Notes under the pieces: generated by a model
Databases searched by the model: none
What the model saw: the letters and a program-made list of their open reading frames with translations, nothing else
What the model was told of the DNA's origin: nothing
In this document: piece after piece, positions 55,699 through 64,000 of the stretch
Layout: each line of letters starts with the position of its first letter
How positions within the stretch are numbered: position 1 is the stretch's first letter
Position numbers and translations under genes: made by a program
Assembly: GCF_000255295.1 (NCBI RefSeq)
Contig: NC_017030.1
Location: 7,972,328 to 8,036,327 of the forward strand
Length of the DNA stretch: 64,000 nt
Source: Corallococcus coralloides DSM 2259
GTDB taxonomy: Bacteria > Myxococcota > Myxococcia > Myxococcales > Myxococcaceae
Direction of reading: 5' to 3'

Positions 55699-57300
55699 AT
55701 GAGAAGTCCCCTGGACGACAGCCAGCCTCCCTCGTCCGCCAGCGGTGGCGACATCGCCTATGCGTCCCCCAGCGCGGCTCGAGACATGGGTGCACAGCTG
55801 CGCCTGTTCATCGACAGCGTGAAGGACTACGCCATCCTGACGCTGGATCCAGCAGGCAACATCATGAGCTGGAACACCGGCGCCGAACGCATCAAGGGCT
55901 ACCGGTCCGAGGAGATCCTCGGCCAGCACTTCAGCCGCTTCTACACCCCCGAGGACATCGCCCGCGGCAAGCCCCAGCAGGACCTGGAGGTCGTCAACCG
56001 CGAGGGCCGCCTCGAGGAGGAGGGCTGGCGCGTCCGCAAGGACCACAGCCTCTTCTGGGCCAACGTCGTCATCACCGCGATGCGCGACACCCAGGGCCAG
56101 CTCGTGGGCTACGGACAGGTGACGCGCGACTTCACCGAGCGCAAGCTCGCCCAGGAGCAGCTGCTGCAGAGCGAGGAGCGCTTCCGCCTGCTCGTCGAGC
56201 ACATCCAGGACTACGCCATCTACATGCTCGACGCCGATGGCCGCGTCTCCACCTGGAACGCGGGCGCCGAGCGCTTCAAGCAGTACAAGGCCGAGGAGAT
56301 CATCGGCCAGCACTTCAGCCGCTTCTTCCCCCCGGAGGACGTGGCCCGGGGCAAGCCCTGGTACGCCCTCCAGGTGGCCACCCGGGAGGGCCACTTCGAG
56401 GAGGAGGCGTGGCGCGTCCGCAAGGACGGCAGCCTCTTCTGGGCCAGCGTCGTCATCACCGCGCTGCACGACCCGTCAGGCAAGCTCCGGGGCTTCGCCA
56501 AGGTGACGCGCGACATCACCCAGCGCAAGCAGAACCAGGAGCGGCGCGAGCTGGAGATGCTCCGGGACGCCGTGCGCGCCCGCGATGAGTTCCTCTCCGT
56601 CGCCTCGCACGAGCTGAAGACGCCGCTCACCCCGCTCCAGCTGAAGCTCACGGCCCTGCTGCGCACCGTGGAGAACAACCCTTCCGCCACCCTGCCCGTG
56701 GAGCGCATCGCCCGCGACCTGGAGGTGGCCCGCCGCCAGGTGCGCAAGCTGTCGGACCTCATCGAGGACCTGCTGGACGTGTCGCGCATCAGCATGGGCC
56801 AGCTGCGGTTGGACCGGGCGCCCATGGACCTGACCTCGCTCGCGCGGGAGGTGGTGACCCGCTACGCACCCCAGTCCGCGCAGGTCGGCTGCACCGTCAC
56901 GCTGGAGGCCGCCACGCCCATCATGGGCCACTGGGACCGGTCCCGGGTGGATCAGGTCATCACCAACCTGCTCACCAACGCGCTCAAGTACGGCGCGGGC
57001 AAGCCCATCCACGTCCGGGTGCGCATGGACGCCGGACTGGCCGTGCTGAGCGTGAAGGACGAAGGCATCGGCATCCCGCTCGAGGACCAGCCTCGCGTCT
57101 TCGAGCGCTTCGTGCGCGCCGTCTCCGAACGCAACTACGGCGGCCTGGGGCTGGGGCTCTTCATCACCCAGCAGATCATCGAGGCCCACGGAGGCATCGT
57201 GCAGGTGCGCAGCACCCTCGGCGAGGGCTCGACCTTCACCGTGATGCTGCCCCCGGGCCCGGACCTCACCCCGGAGCCTGACGCTCCTCCCGAGCCGTGA
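55699..57300 (+). CDS. PAS-PAS histidine kinase
   Basis: A 533-residue soluble kinase. Two PAS domains in tandem are similar in sequence (ITxSWNTGAERIKGYRSEEI and VSTWNAGAERFKQYKAEEI), each ending in a PAC motif (LFWANVVITA and LFWASVVITA). HisKA follows with the phospho-acceptor H304 (SVASHELKTPLTPLQLKL). The HATPase domain has NLLTNALKYG, DEGIGIP and GGLGLGLFI. There is no transmembrane segment and no receiver domain. ATG at 55699 has GGAG 6 bases before it; a longer frame exists to 55531. Its partner regulator is not adjacent. It overlaps the convergent ATPase gene by 35 bp at the 3' end. Confidence 0.9.
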   Translation: MRSPLDDSQPPSSASGGDIAYASPSAARDMGAQLRLFIDSVKDYAILTLDPAGNIMSWNTGAERIKGYRSEEILGQHFSRFYTPEDIARGKPQQDLEVVNREGRLEEEGWRVRKDHSLFWANVVITAMRDTQGQLVGYGQVTRDFTERKLAQEQLLQSEERFRLLVEHIQDYAIYMLDADGRVSTWNAGAERFKQYKAEEIIGQHFSRFFPPEDVARGKPWYALQVATREGHFEEEAWRVRKDGSLFWASVVITALHDPSGKLRGFAKVTRDITQRKQNQERRELEMLRDAVRARDEFLSVASHELKTPLTPLQLKLTALLRTVENNPSATLPVERIARDLEVARRQVRKLSDLIEDLLDVSRISMGQLRLDRAPMDLTSLAREVVTRYAPQSAQVGCTVTLEAATPIMGHWDRSRVDQVITNLLTNALKYGAGKPIHVRVRMDAGLAVLSVKDEGIGIPLEDQPRVFERFVRAVSERNYGGLGLGLFITQQIIEAHGGIVQVRSTLGEGSTFTVMLPPGPDLTPEPDAPPEP

Positions 57301-58804
57301 GGATGTAGCGGTAGGGCACCACGCGCGTCAGCTCGTGCAGCGTGGTGACCCCGGCCGCCACCTTCGCCAGCGCGTCCTCCACCAGCGTGCGGAAGCCCCG
57401 CGCCCGGGCGTGCCGGCGCAGCTGGACGCCCGGCGCCCCGGTGGCGATGAGCAGTTGCAGCTCCGGGTCCACCACCAGCAGCTCGAAGAGGCCCACGCGC
57501 CCCTTGAAGCCGGTGTGGCGGCACGCCTCGCAGCCCTGCCCTGCCCGGGGCTGCACGCCGTCCAGCAGCGGCCCCAGCAGCGCCAGCTGATCCGCTGTCG
57601 GGTGGGTGGGCGCGGAGCACTCCGGACAGATGCGCCGCACCAGCCGCTGCGCCAGCACCGCGAGCAGCGCCTCCGCGATGTCGCCATCCTCCAGCTTCAA
57701 CCCGCGCAGGCGGCTCACCGCGCCAATGGCATCCGCCGTGTGCAGCGTGCCCAGCACCACGTGCCCCGTGGACGCCGCCATCAGCGCGGTGCTGCCCGTC
57801 TCCAGGTCTCGAATCTCTCCCACCAGCATCACGTTGGGGTCCTGCCGCAAGAGCGCGCGCAACAACGTCAGGTGCGGCATCTGCGGCGACACCTGCTTCT
57901 GGTTCACCTTGGGGACCACGTATTCAATGGGGTCCTCCGCGGTGATGATCTTCTTGCGCCCGTCGTTGAGCCGCGCCAGCGCCGCGTACAACGTCGTCGT
58001 CTTCCCGCTGCCCGTGGGGCCCGTCACCAGCACCAGCCCCTCCGGGTTGCCGAGCAGCCGCAGCACCGTGGCCTGCAGCTCCGGCGTCATCCCCAACTTC
58101 TCCACCGGCACCAGCCCCACCGTGGCGTCGAGCAGGCGGATGACCACGTCCTCGCCCGCGGGCGAGGGCACCACGCTCACGCGGAAGTCCACGAACTTCC
58201 GTCCGGCCTCCCCTTCGTAGAGCGCCCGCAGGCGGCCGTCCTGGGGCCGCCGCTTCTCCGCGATGTCCAGCCCCGCCATCACCTTGATGCGGCTCACCAC
58301 CTCCGGCAGCGAGTCCGGGGAGATGTCCGTGTACGTCTGGTGGAGGATGCCGTCGACGCGGTAGCGCAGGTCCACGTCGTCCGTGTAGCTCTCCAGGTGG
58401 ATGTCGGACGCGTTCTGCGTCACCGCCACCGCGAGCACGTGGTTCACCAGCTCCACCGCCGTGGGCCGCGAGGACAGCGCCGCGCCGGCCTTCAGCACCA
58501 CGTCCACCGACGCGTGCGCTCCCGCGCCGAAGCCCACCTCCAATGCCGAGTCGATTTCGTAGCGGTTGAGCCGCACCGGGCGCACCGGCCGGCGCAGGAA
58601 GTCCGCGATGCGGTAGCGCACGGACTCATCCCCCGGGTCCAGCATCGCCACCGTCACCGGCTCCGTGTCGTTCGCCGTGTCCACCTTGCCCATCACCGCG
58701 ACGCCCAGGCGGCGGCAGAAGGACTCGGGGAGCAGGCGCAGCGATTCACGGTCCAGCGTGAACTGGGGCAGTTCGGAGAACGGGGGTACGTCCGGGGGAG
58801 CCAT
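57266..58804 (-). CDS. GspE/PilB-type secretion ATPase (orphan)
   Basis: A 512-residue ATPase. An N-terminal MshEN/T2SSE_N-type domain (residues 1-130, LLPESFCRRLGVAVMG) is followed by the secretion ATPase core: Walker A GPTGSGKT at residues 262-269, an Asp box, Walker B-like MLVGEIRDLET, and a zinc-binding pair CPEC...CEAC between them and the C-terminus (ICPECSAPTH and QGCEACRHTG). No other type II secretion or pilus gene lies in the window, so it is an orphan. Start at 58804 (MAPPD) is chosen over 58822. Its 3' end overlaps the histidine kinase gene by 35 bp. Confidence 0.9.
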   Translation of the reverse strand: MAPPDVPPFSELPQFTLDRESLRLLPESFCRRLGVAVMGKVDTANDTEPVTVAMLDPGDESVRYRIADFLRRPVRPVRLNRYEIDSALEVGFGAGAHASVDVVLKAGAALSSRPTAVELVNHVLAVAVTQNASDIHLESYTDDVDLRYRVDGILHQTYTDISPDSLPEVVSRIKVMAGLDIAEKRRPQDGRLRALYEGEAGRKFVDFRVSVVPSPAGEDVVIRLLDATVGLVPVEKLGMTPELQATVLRLLGNPEGLVLVTGPTGSGKTTTLYAALARLNDGRKKIITAEDPIEYVVPKVNQKQVSPQMPHLTLLRALLRQDPNVMLVGEIRDLETGSTALMAASTGHVVLGTLHTADAIGAVSRLRGLKLEDGDIAEALLAVLAQRLVRRICPECSAPTHPTADQLALLGPLLDGVQPRAGQGCEACRHTGFKGRVGLFELLVVDPELQLLIATGAPGVQLRRHARARGFRTLVEDALAKVAAGVTTLHELTRVVPYRYILTAREERQAPG

Positions 58805-58863
58805 GGCCTGCCGGCTTATCACGGCGCCCCTCGCGGCCTGACAGGGCTGCTATCCTCCCCGGC

Positions 58864-59055
58864 ATGTCGCGGCCCCCCGCGGACCCTCCCGCCATGCCGT
58901 CGCTGCTGGTGTTCGCCGTGGCGGTGCTGCTGTTCGGCTCGCCGCTGCGCCGGCTGTGGCTGGCCGAAGGGGCTCCCGCTTCGCTTCCCTTCGTCGTGTG
59001 GCTGGGCGTCATCGCCCTGGGCGGGTGGGTGGCGCACCGGAGCCTGCGCCCATGA
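58864..59055 (+). CDS. Small two-segment membrane protein (CbrX position)
   Basis: A 63-residue protein with two hydrophobic segments (LLVFAVAVLLFGSP and FVVWLGVIALGGWV) separated by a polar turn. Its stop overlaps the next start by ATGA, so translation of the kinase is coupled to it. In Pseudomonas, a small overlapping frame named cbrX precedes cbrA; here the arrangement is similar. Sequence similarity cannot be judged by eye. No clear ribosome binding site precedes 58864. Confidence 0.7.
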   Translation: MSRPPADPPAMPSLLVFAVAVLLFGSPLRRLWLAEGAPASLPFVVWLGVIALGGWVAHRSLRP

Positions 59056-62002
59056 CGTTGGGGCCAGGCCCGCTTGTCATCGCCTCCGTGGCCTACCTGG
59101 GCGTGCTGTTCCTGGTGGCCTACGCGGCGGAGCGGGGCCGCATCTCTCCGCGCATCACCCAGCACCCGCTGACGTATGCGCTGGCCCTGGGCGTGTACGC
59201 CACGTCCTGGTCCTACTTCGGCAGCGTGGGCTACGCGGCCCGCCATGGCTTCCGCTACCTGGGCATCTACCTGGGCCTCACGCTCGCGTGCCTGCTCGCC
59301 CCCGTGCTGTGGCGTCCGCTGCTGCGGCTGACGCGCGAGCTGCAGCTCACCTCGCTCGCGGACCTGCTCGCCTTCCGCTACCCCGGCCAGGTGACGGGCA
59401 CGGCGGTGACGCTGTTCGCGCTGGCCGGCAGCCTGCCCTACCTGGCGCTCCAGATTCGCGCCGTCGTGGAGTCCGCGCGCCTCTTGAGCCCCGCGGCGGC
59501 CCCGGCGCTGGTGGGGCCCGGCTTCTGCGGCGTGCTCATCGTCTTCTCGCTCCTCTTCGGCGCCCGCCACCCCGCCCCGCGCGAGCGGCACGAAGGGCTG
59601 ATGCTGGCCATCGCCTTCGAGTCCGGCGTGAAGCTGCTGGCGCTGCTCATCGTCGCGGGCTGGTGCGTGGTGTCCGTCTTCGGCGGCCTGGGCGGGCTCA
59701 ATGACTGGCTCACCCTCCACCCCGAAGCGGTGGAGGCGCTCCAGCGTCCCGCGCGCGACGCGTCCTGGGCGCCGCTGCTGGTGCTCTCCACCATCGCCGC
59801 GTTCCTCACGCCCCGGCAGTACCACGTGGCCTTCACCGAAGCGCCCGAGCGCGACGGGCTGGCCACCGTCGCGTGGGCCTTCCCGCTGTTGATGCTGCTC
59901 ATCAACGCGGCGGTGCCCGTGCTGCTGTGGTCCGGAGAGGCGCTGGGCCTGCCCTGGCCCGCGGACTTCCACGTCCTCTCCGTGCCCATCACCAAGGGCG
60001 CCCCGCTGCTGGCCCTCATCGCCTTCCTGGGCGGCGTGTCCGCGGCGAGCGCCATGGTCATCGTCACCACGCTCGCGCTCGCGCCCATGTGCCTGACGCA
60101 CCTGGTGCTGCCGCTGGGCACCACGCGCGGACGGGACGACCTCTACGGGTGGCTGTTGTGGGCCCGGCGCGTGCTCATCGCCGCCATCATCCTCGCGGGC
60201 TACGGCTTCTACCGGCTGCTGAACGCGCGGGCGACGGGGCTGGTGGACCTGGGGCTCGTGTCCTTCGTGGCCACCGCGCAGTTCGCGCCGGGCGTGCTGG
60301 GGCTCCTGATGTGGCCCAAGGCCACGCGCGCGGGGCTGCTCGCGGGGCTCCTGGCGGGCGGCGCGACGTGGGCCCTCACGCTGCTGGCCCCCCTGTGGGA
60401 GCCGCCGTCACTGGTGGCCTGGACCAACCAGGTCTCCGTGAACCTGGGCTTCAGCGCGGAGGAGCCCTGGGGCTTCGCCACCTTCACCTCGCTGGCCCTC
60501 AACTCCCTGTGCTTCGTGGCGGTGTCGCTCGTCACGCGCCAGTCGGTGGAGGAGAAGGAGGCCGCGCGGGTGTGCACGCGCCAGGCGCCGGGGCTCGCGA
60601 AGGGCAGCGTGGCGGCCAGCTCCCCGGACGAGTTCCGCCGGCAGCTGGAGCCCGTGCTGGGCGCGCAGGTGGCCGCGGCGGAGGTAGACCGCGCGCGAGA
60701 GGCGCTGGAGCTGTCCCCCGACGAGCGCCGGCCCGCGGAGCTGCGCCGCCTGCGCGACGGCGTGGAGCGAAACCTCTCCGGCCTCATCGGCCCGGTGCTG
60801 GCGCGGCTCGCGGTGGGCGAAGCGCTGCGGCTGGACCCCGGCGCGCGCACGGCCCTGGCGGATCAACTGCGCTTCGTGGAGGAGCGGCTGCGCGACGCGC
60901 GCGACATGCGCGGCCCCCTGCGCGAGCTGGAGGTCGTGCGCCGCTACCTCTACCGCATCCTGGAGGACCTGCCCCTGGGCGTGTGCGCCATGGGTCCCGA
61001 CGGCGAGGTCGTCATCTGGAACGCCGCGCTGGAGGCGCTGTCGGGCGTGCCCATGGACTCCGCGCGGGGTGTGCCGCTCGCGCGCCTGCCGGAGCCTTGG
61101 GGGCCGCTGTTCGCGGAGCTCGCGCGGGCCCCTGGCGGCGACGACGAGGTGCGCGTGACCGTGGGTGGCAAGCAGCGCCTGCTGCGCCTGCACCGCTCGC
61201 GGCTGGCGCCCTCGGACGACGCCAGCGGCGGGGAGACGGGCATCACGTTCCTGGTGGAGGACTGGACGGAGCGCAAGGCGGTGGACGCGCGGCTCGCGCA
61301 CCAGGACCGGCTCGCGTCGCTGGGCCGGGTGGCCGCGGGCGTGGCGCATGAGATTGGCAACCCGCTCACCGCCATCGCCAGCATCAGCCAGAACCTCAAA
61401 TATGAATTGGAGGACCCGGAGGCCGTGCGCGAGCGCGTGGGGCTCATCCTCCAGCAGTGCCGCCGCATCGACACCATCGTCCGGGCGCTGGTGGGCTTCG
61501 GCCACTCGGGCACGGTCGGCGGCGAGTCCCGGCCCTTCACGCGCGTGGCGGTGGGCCCGCTGCTCGCGGAGGCCGCGCAGCTGGCCCGGCTGTCTCGCAA
61601 GGCGCGCGACGTGGCGTGCACGCACCAGAGCCCGGACGGGCTGGACGTGCGCGGCGACGCGCAGCGGCTGGAGCAGGTGCTGGTGAACCTCTTGACCAAC
61701 GCCATCGACGCGTCGCCCGCGGGCTCGCGCGTGGAGCTGTTGGCGGAAGCCTCTGGAGACCAGGTGCGCATCCAGGTGGAGGACCGGGGCCACGGCATCG
61801 CCCCGGAGCTGTCGCAACGCATCTTCGAGCCGTTCTTCACCACCAAGCAGCCCGGCGAAGGCACCGGCCTGGGCCTCACGCTGGTGGAGGGCATCGTGCG
61901 CGAGCACGGCGGCACGCTGCGCATCGAGGCCCGTCACGACGGCGGCACCCGCGTGACGCTCAGCCTGCCCCGCGCGGACGTGCTGAAGCAGGAGGCCTCC
62001 GC

Positions 62003-62006
<4 letters not shown>
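59052..62006 (+). CDS. SSF-domain histidine kinase (CbrA-like)
   Basis: A 984-residue fusion. Residues 1-500 form a sodium:solute symporter (SSF) domain of about twelve or thirteen helices ([34 protein letters not shown]). After a coiled-coil-like linker comes a PAS domain ([24 protein letters not shown]), then HisKA with H766 in [12 protein letters not shown] and an HATPase domain ([26 protein letters not shown]). This is the architecture of CbrA, the sensor for carbon source use in Pseudomonas, where the transporter domain may sense or carry a substrate such as histidine. ATG coupled to the upstream small gene. The response regulator follows, overlapping. Confidence 0.93.
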
Positions 62007-63388
<1,382 letters not shown>

Positions 63389-63414
63389 CGCGTCTCCTGA
63401 GCCCCCGGGCGGGT

Positions 63415-63452
63415 GTTACGACGCGGTGCACGAATCGTTACGGGGGGTAACG
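63415..63452 (+). promoter_or_regulatory. Candidate activator-binding dyad (GTTACG repeats) upstream of the porin
   Basis: CGTTAC at 63436-63441 and GTAACG at 63447-63452 form a perfect inverted repeat around GGGGG. A further GTTACG at 63415-63420 is 22 bp before the GTTACG at 63437, two helical turns. The dyad centre lies about 108 bp before the predicted transcription start, a usual distance for sigma-54 activators. Confidence 0.5.
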
Positions 63453-63525
63453 CCCTGTCACCTTCCGCCACATCCTGACGCGGCGAGCCAACCCCCAAGG
63501 TCTTGAAACCCGGAGCGCGCCCGGG

Positions 63526-63541
63526 TGGAACGGGCGTTGCT
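63526..63541 (+). promoter_or_regulatory. Candidate sigma-54 (-24/-12) promoter
   Basis: TGGAAC-gggcg-TTGCt matches TGGCAC-N5-TTGCW with one mismatch in the -24 element and exact spacing. Predicted start of transcription is about 63552, six bases before the porin ATG, which leaves a very short leader. Confidence 0.5.
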
Positions 63542-63557
63542 CAGGGGATGGGGACCC

Positions 63558-64000
63558 ATGCGCCCCGCCCCCCATCCCCTTTCGCGGTTCCTGGTGCTCA
63601 CGGCCCTGCTGACCGCGCTGCCGGCGGCGGCGGGCAAGATTCAGTTGGGCGAGGACGCGGTCCTCAACGTGGACGTGCTGCTGCATCCGCAGATGCAGCT
63701 CATCAAGGACGGCGCGCCCACGGGCGGCGTGGGGACGGACTTCTTCCTGCGCCGCGTGCGGCTGCTCGTCTTCGGCAACATCACGAAGAAGCTGTCGTTC
63801 TTCATCGACACGGACCAGCCGAACTTCGGCAAGAACGGCGACTACAACGTCGCCTTCTACATCCAGGACGCGACGGTCGCGTACGAGTTCGCCGACAAGA
63901 CGTGGGTGGAGGCGGGCTTCATCCTCGCGCCGCTGTCGCACCACGCACTGCAGGGCGCCATCGCGCTCCAGACGGTGGACTACCACTCCGACATCATTCG
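63558..64000 (+). CDS. OprO/OprP-like porin (phosphate-selective type), 5' part
   Basis: The first 147 residues of an outer-membrane protein, continuing past the window. A signal peptide (RPAPHPLSRFLVLTALLTALPAAA) is followed by beta-strand sequence with alternating polar and aromatic residues (FFLRRVRLLVFGNITKKLSFFIDTDQPNFGK, shortened), the opening pattern of OprO/OprP porins. Substrate is uncertain, as many members do not carry phosphate. It directly follows the CbrAB-like genes, behind a sigma-54-like promoter. Confidence 0.82.
   Translation, partial: MRPAPHPLSRFLVLTALLTALPAAAGKIQLGEDAVLNVDVLLHPQMQLIKDGAPTGGVGTDFFLRRVRLLVFGNITKKLSFFIDTDQPNFGKNGDYNVAFYIQDATVAYEFADKTWVEAGFILAPLSHHALQGAIALQTVDYHSDII

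Overview
The window is high-GC DNA (around 70% by eye), densely coded on both strands. Its gene content points to a myxobacterium of the Myxococcaceae, such as Myxococcus or Corallococcus. The reasons are a DUF2378-type protein (a paralogous family largely restricted to myxobacteria), a DUF6310/DUF5953-like pair, a SitA-like toxin lipoprotein with an AHH nuclease domain and an Imm11-type partner, many Cys-anchored secreted lipoproteins, and a sigma-54 activator next to a -24/-12-like promoter. The genus cannot be fixed from the sequence alone. No rRNA, tRNA, CRISPR array or intact insertion sequence was found.

Layout. 1-3.1 kb: 3' part of a Gly/Pro-tailed protein, ruvX, and a GT-C membrane glycosyltransferase. 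3.7-9.7 kb: the prkA - DUF444 (YeaH/YhbH) - spoVR stress/sporulation cluster, followed by an M23 peptidase and a terminator. 9.8-15.2 kb: DUF2378 protein, glycogen phosphorylase, M3 oligopeptidase. 15.4-20.4 kb: a 1650-residue multidomain surface lipoprotein. 20.5-24.9 kb: 2,4-dienoyl-CoA reductase-like SDR downstream of dnaE. 25-37 kb: mixed accessory genes (membrane sulfatase-fold protein, CPBP protease, PP2C-like phosphatase, lipoprotein, AraC regulator divergent from a DUF4267 protein, metallo-beta-lactamase-fold protein, S8 protease, GH15 glucoamylase-like enzyme). 37.0-38.4 kb: a 5'-truncated PD-(D/E)xK-like toxin module with its partner gene. 38.5-48.2 kb: serine beta-lactamase-like lipoprotein, Spy/CpxP-like protein, M14-like peptidase coupled to an aldo/keto reductase, IorAB-type molybdenum hydroxylase facing a diheme cytochrome c, an orphan solute-binding protein, and a lipoprotein. 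48.2-54.8 kb, minus strand: a run ending in WGR, epimerase, GNAT and P1 peptidase genes, headed by a SitBAI-like cassette (small membrane protein, AHH toxin lipoprotein, Imm11 immunity). 54.9-64 kb: RibD-like reductase, double-PAS histidine kinase, orphan GspE-like ATPase, then a CbrXAB-like operon (small membrane protein, SSF-domain histidine kinase, NtrC-type regulator) leading to an OprO/P-like porin cut by the window end.

How the genes work together. The clearest functional groups are the prkA-yeaH-spoVR operon; two toxin/immunity cassettes of the kind myxobacteria use for kin discrimination by outer-membrane exchange; the molybdenum hydroxylase with a likely cytochrome partner; and the transporter-kinase/NtrC pair, whose adjacent porin gene carries both a sigma-54 promoter-like sequence and an upstream dyad at activator distance. 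Starts were moved inward from the longest reading frame where a ribosome binding site, a signal peptide or a stop/start overlap favoured it.
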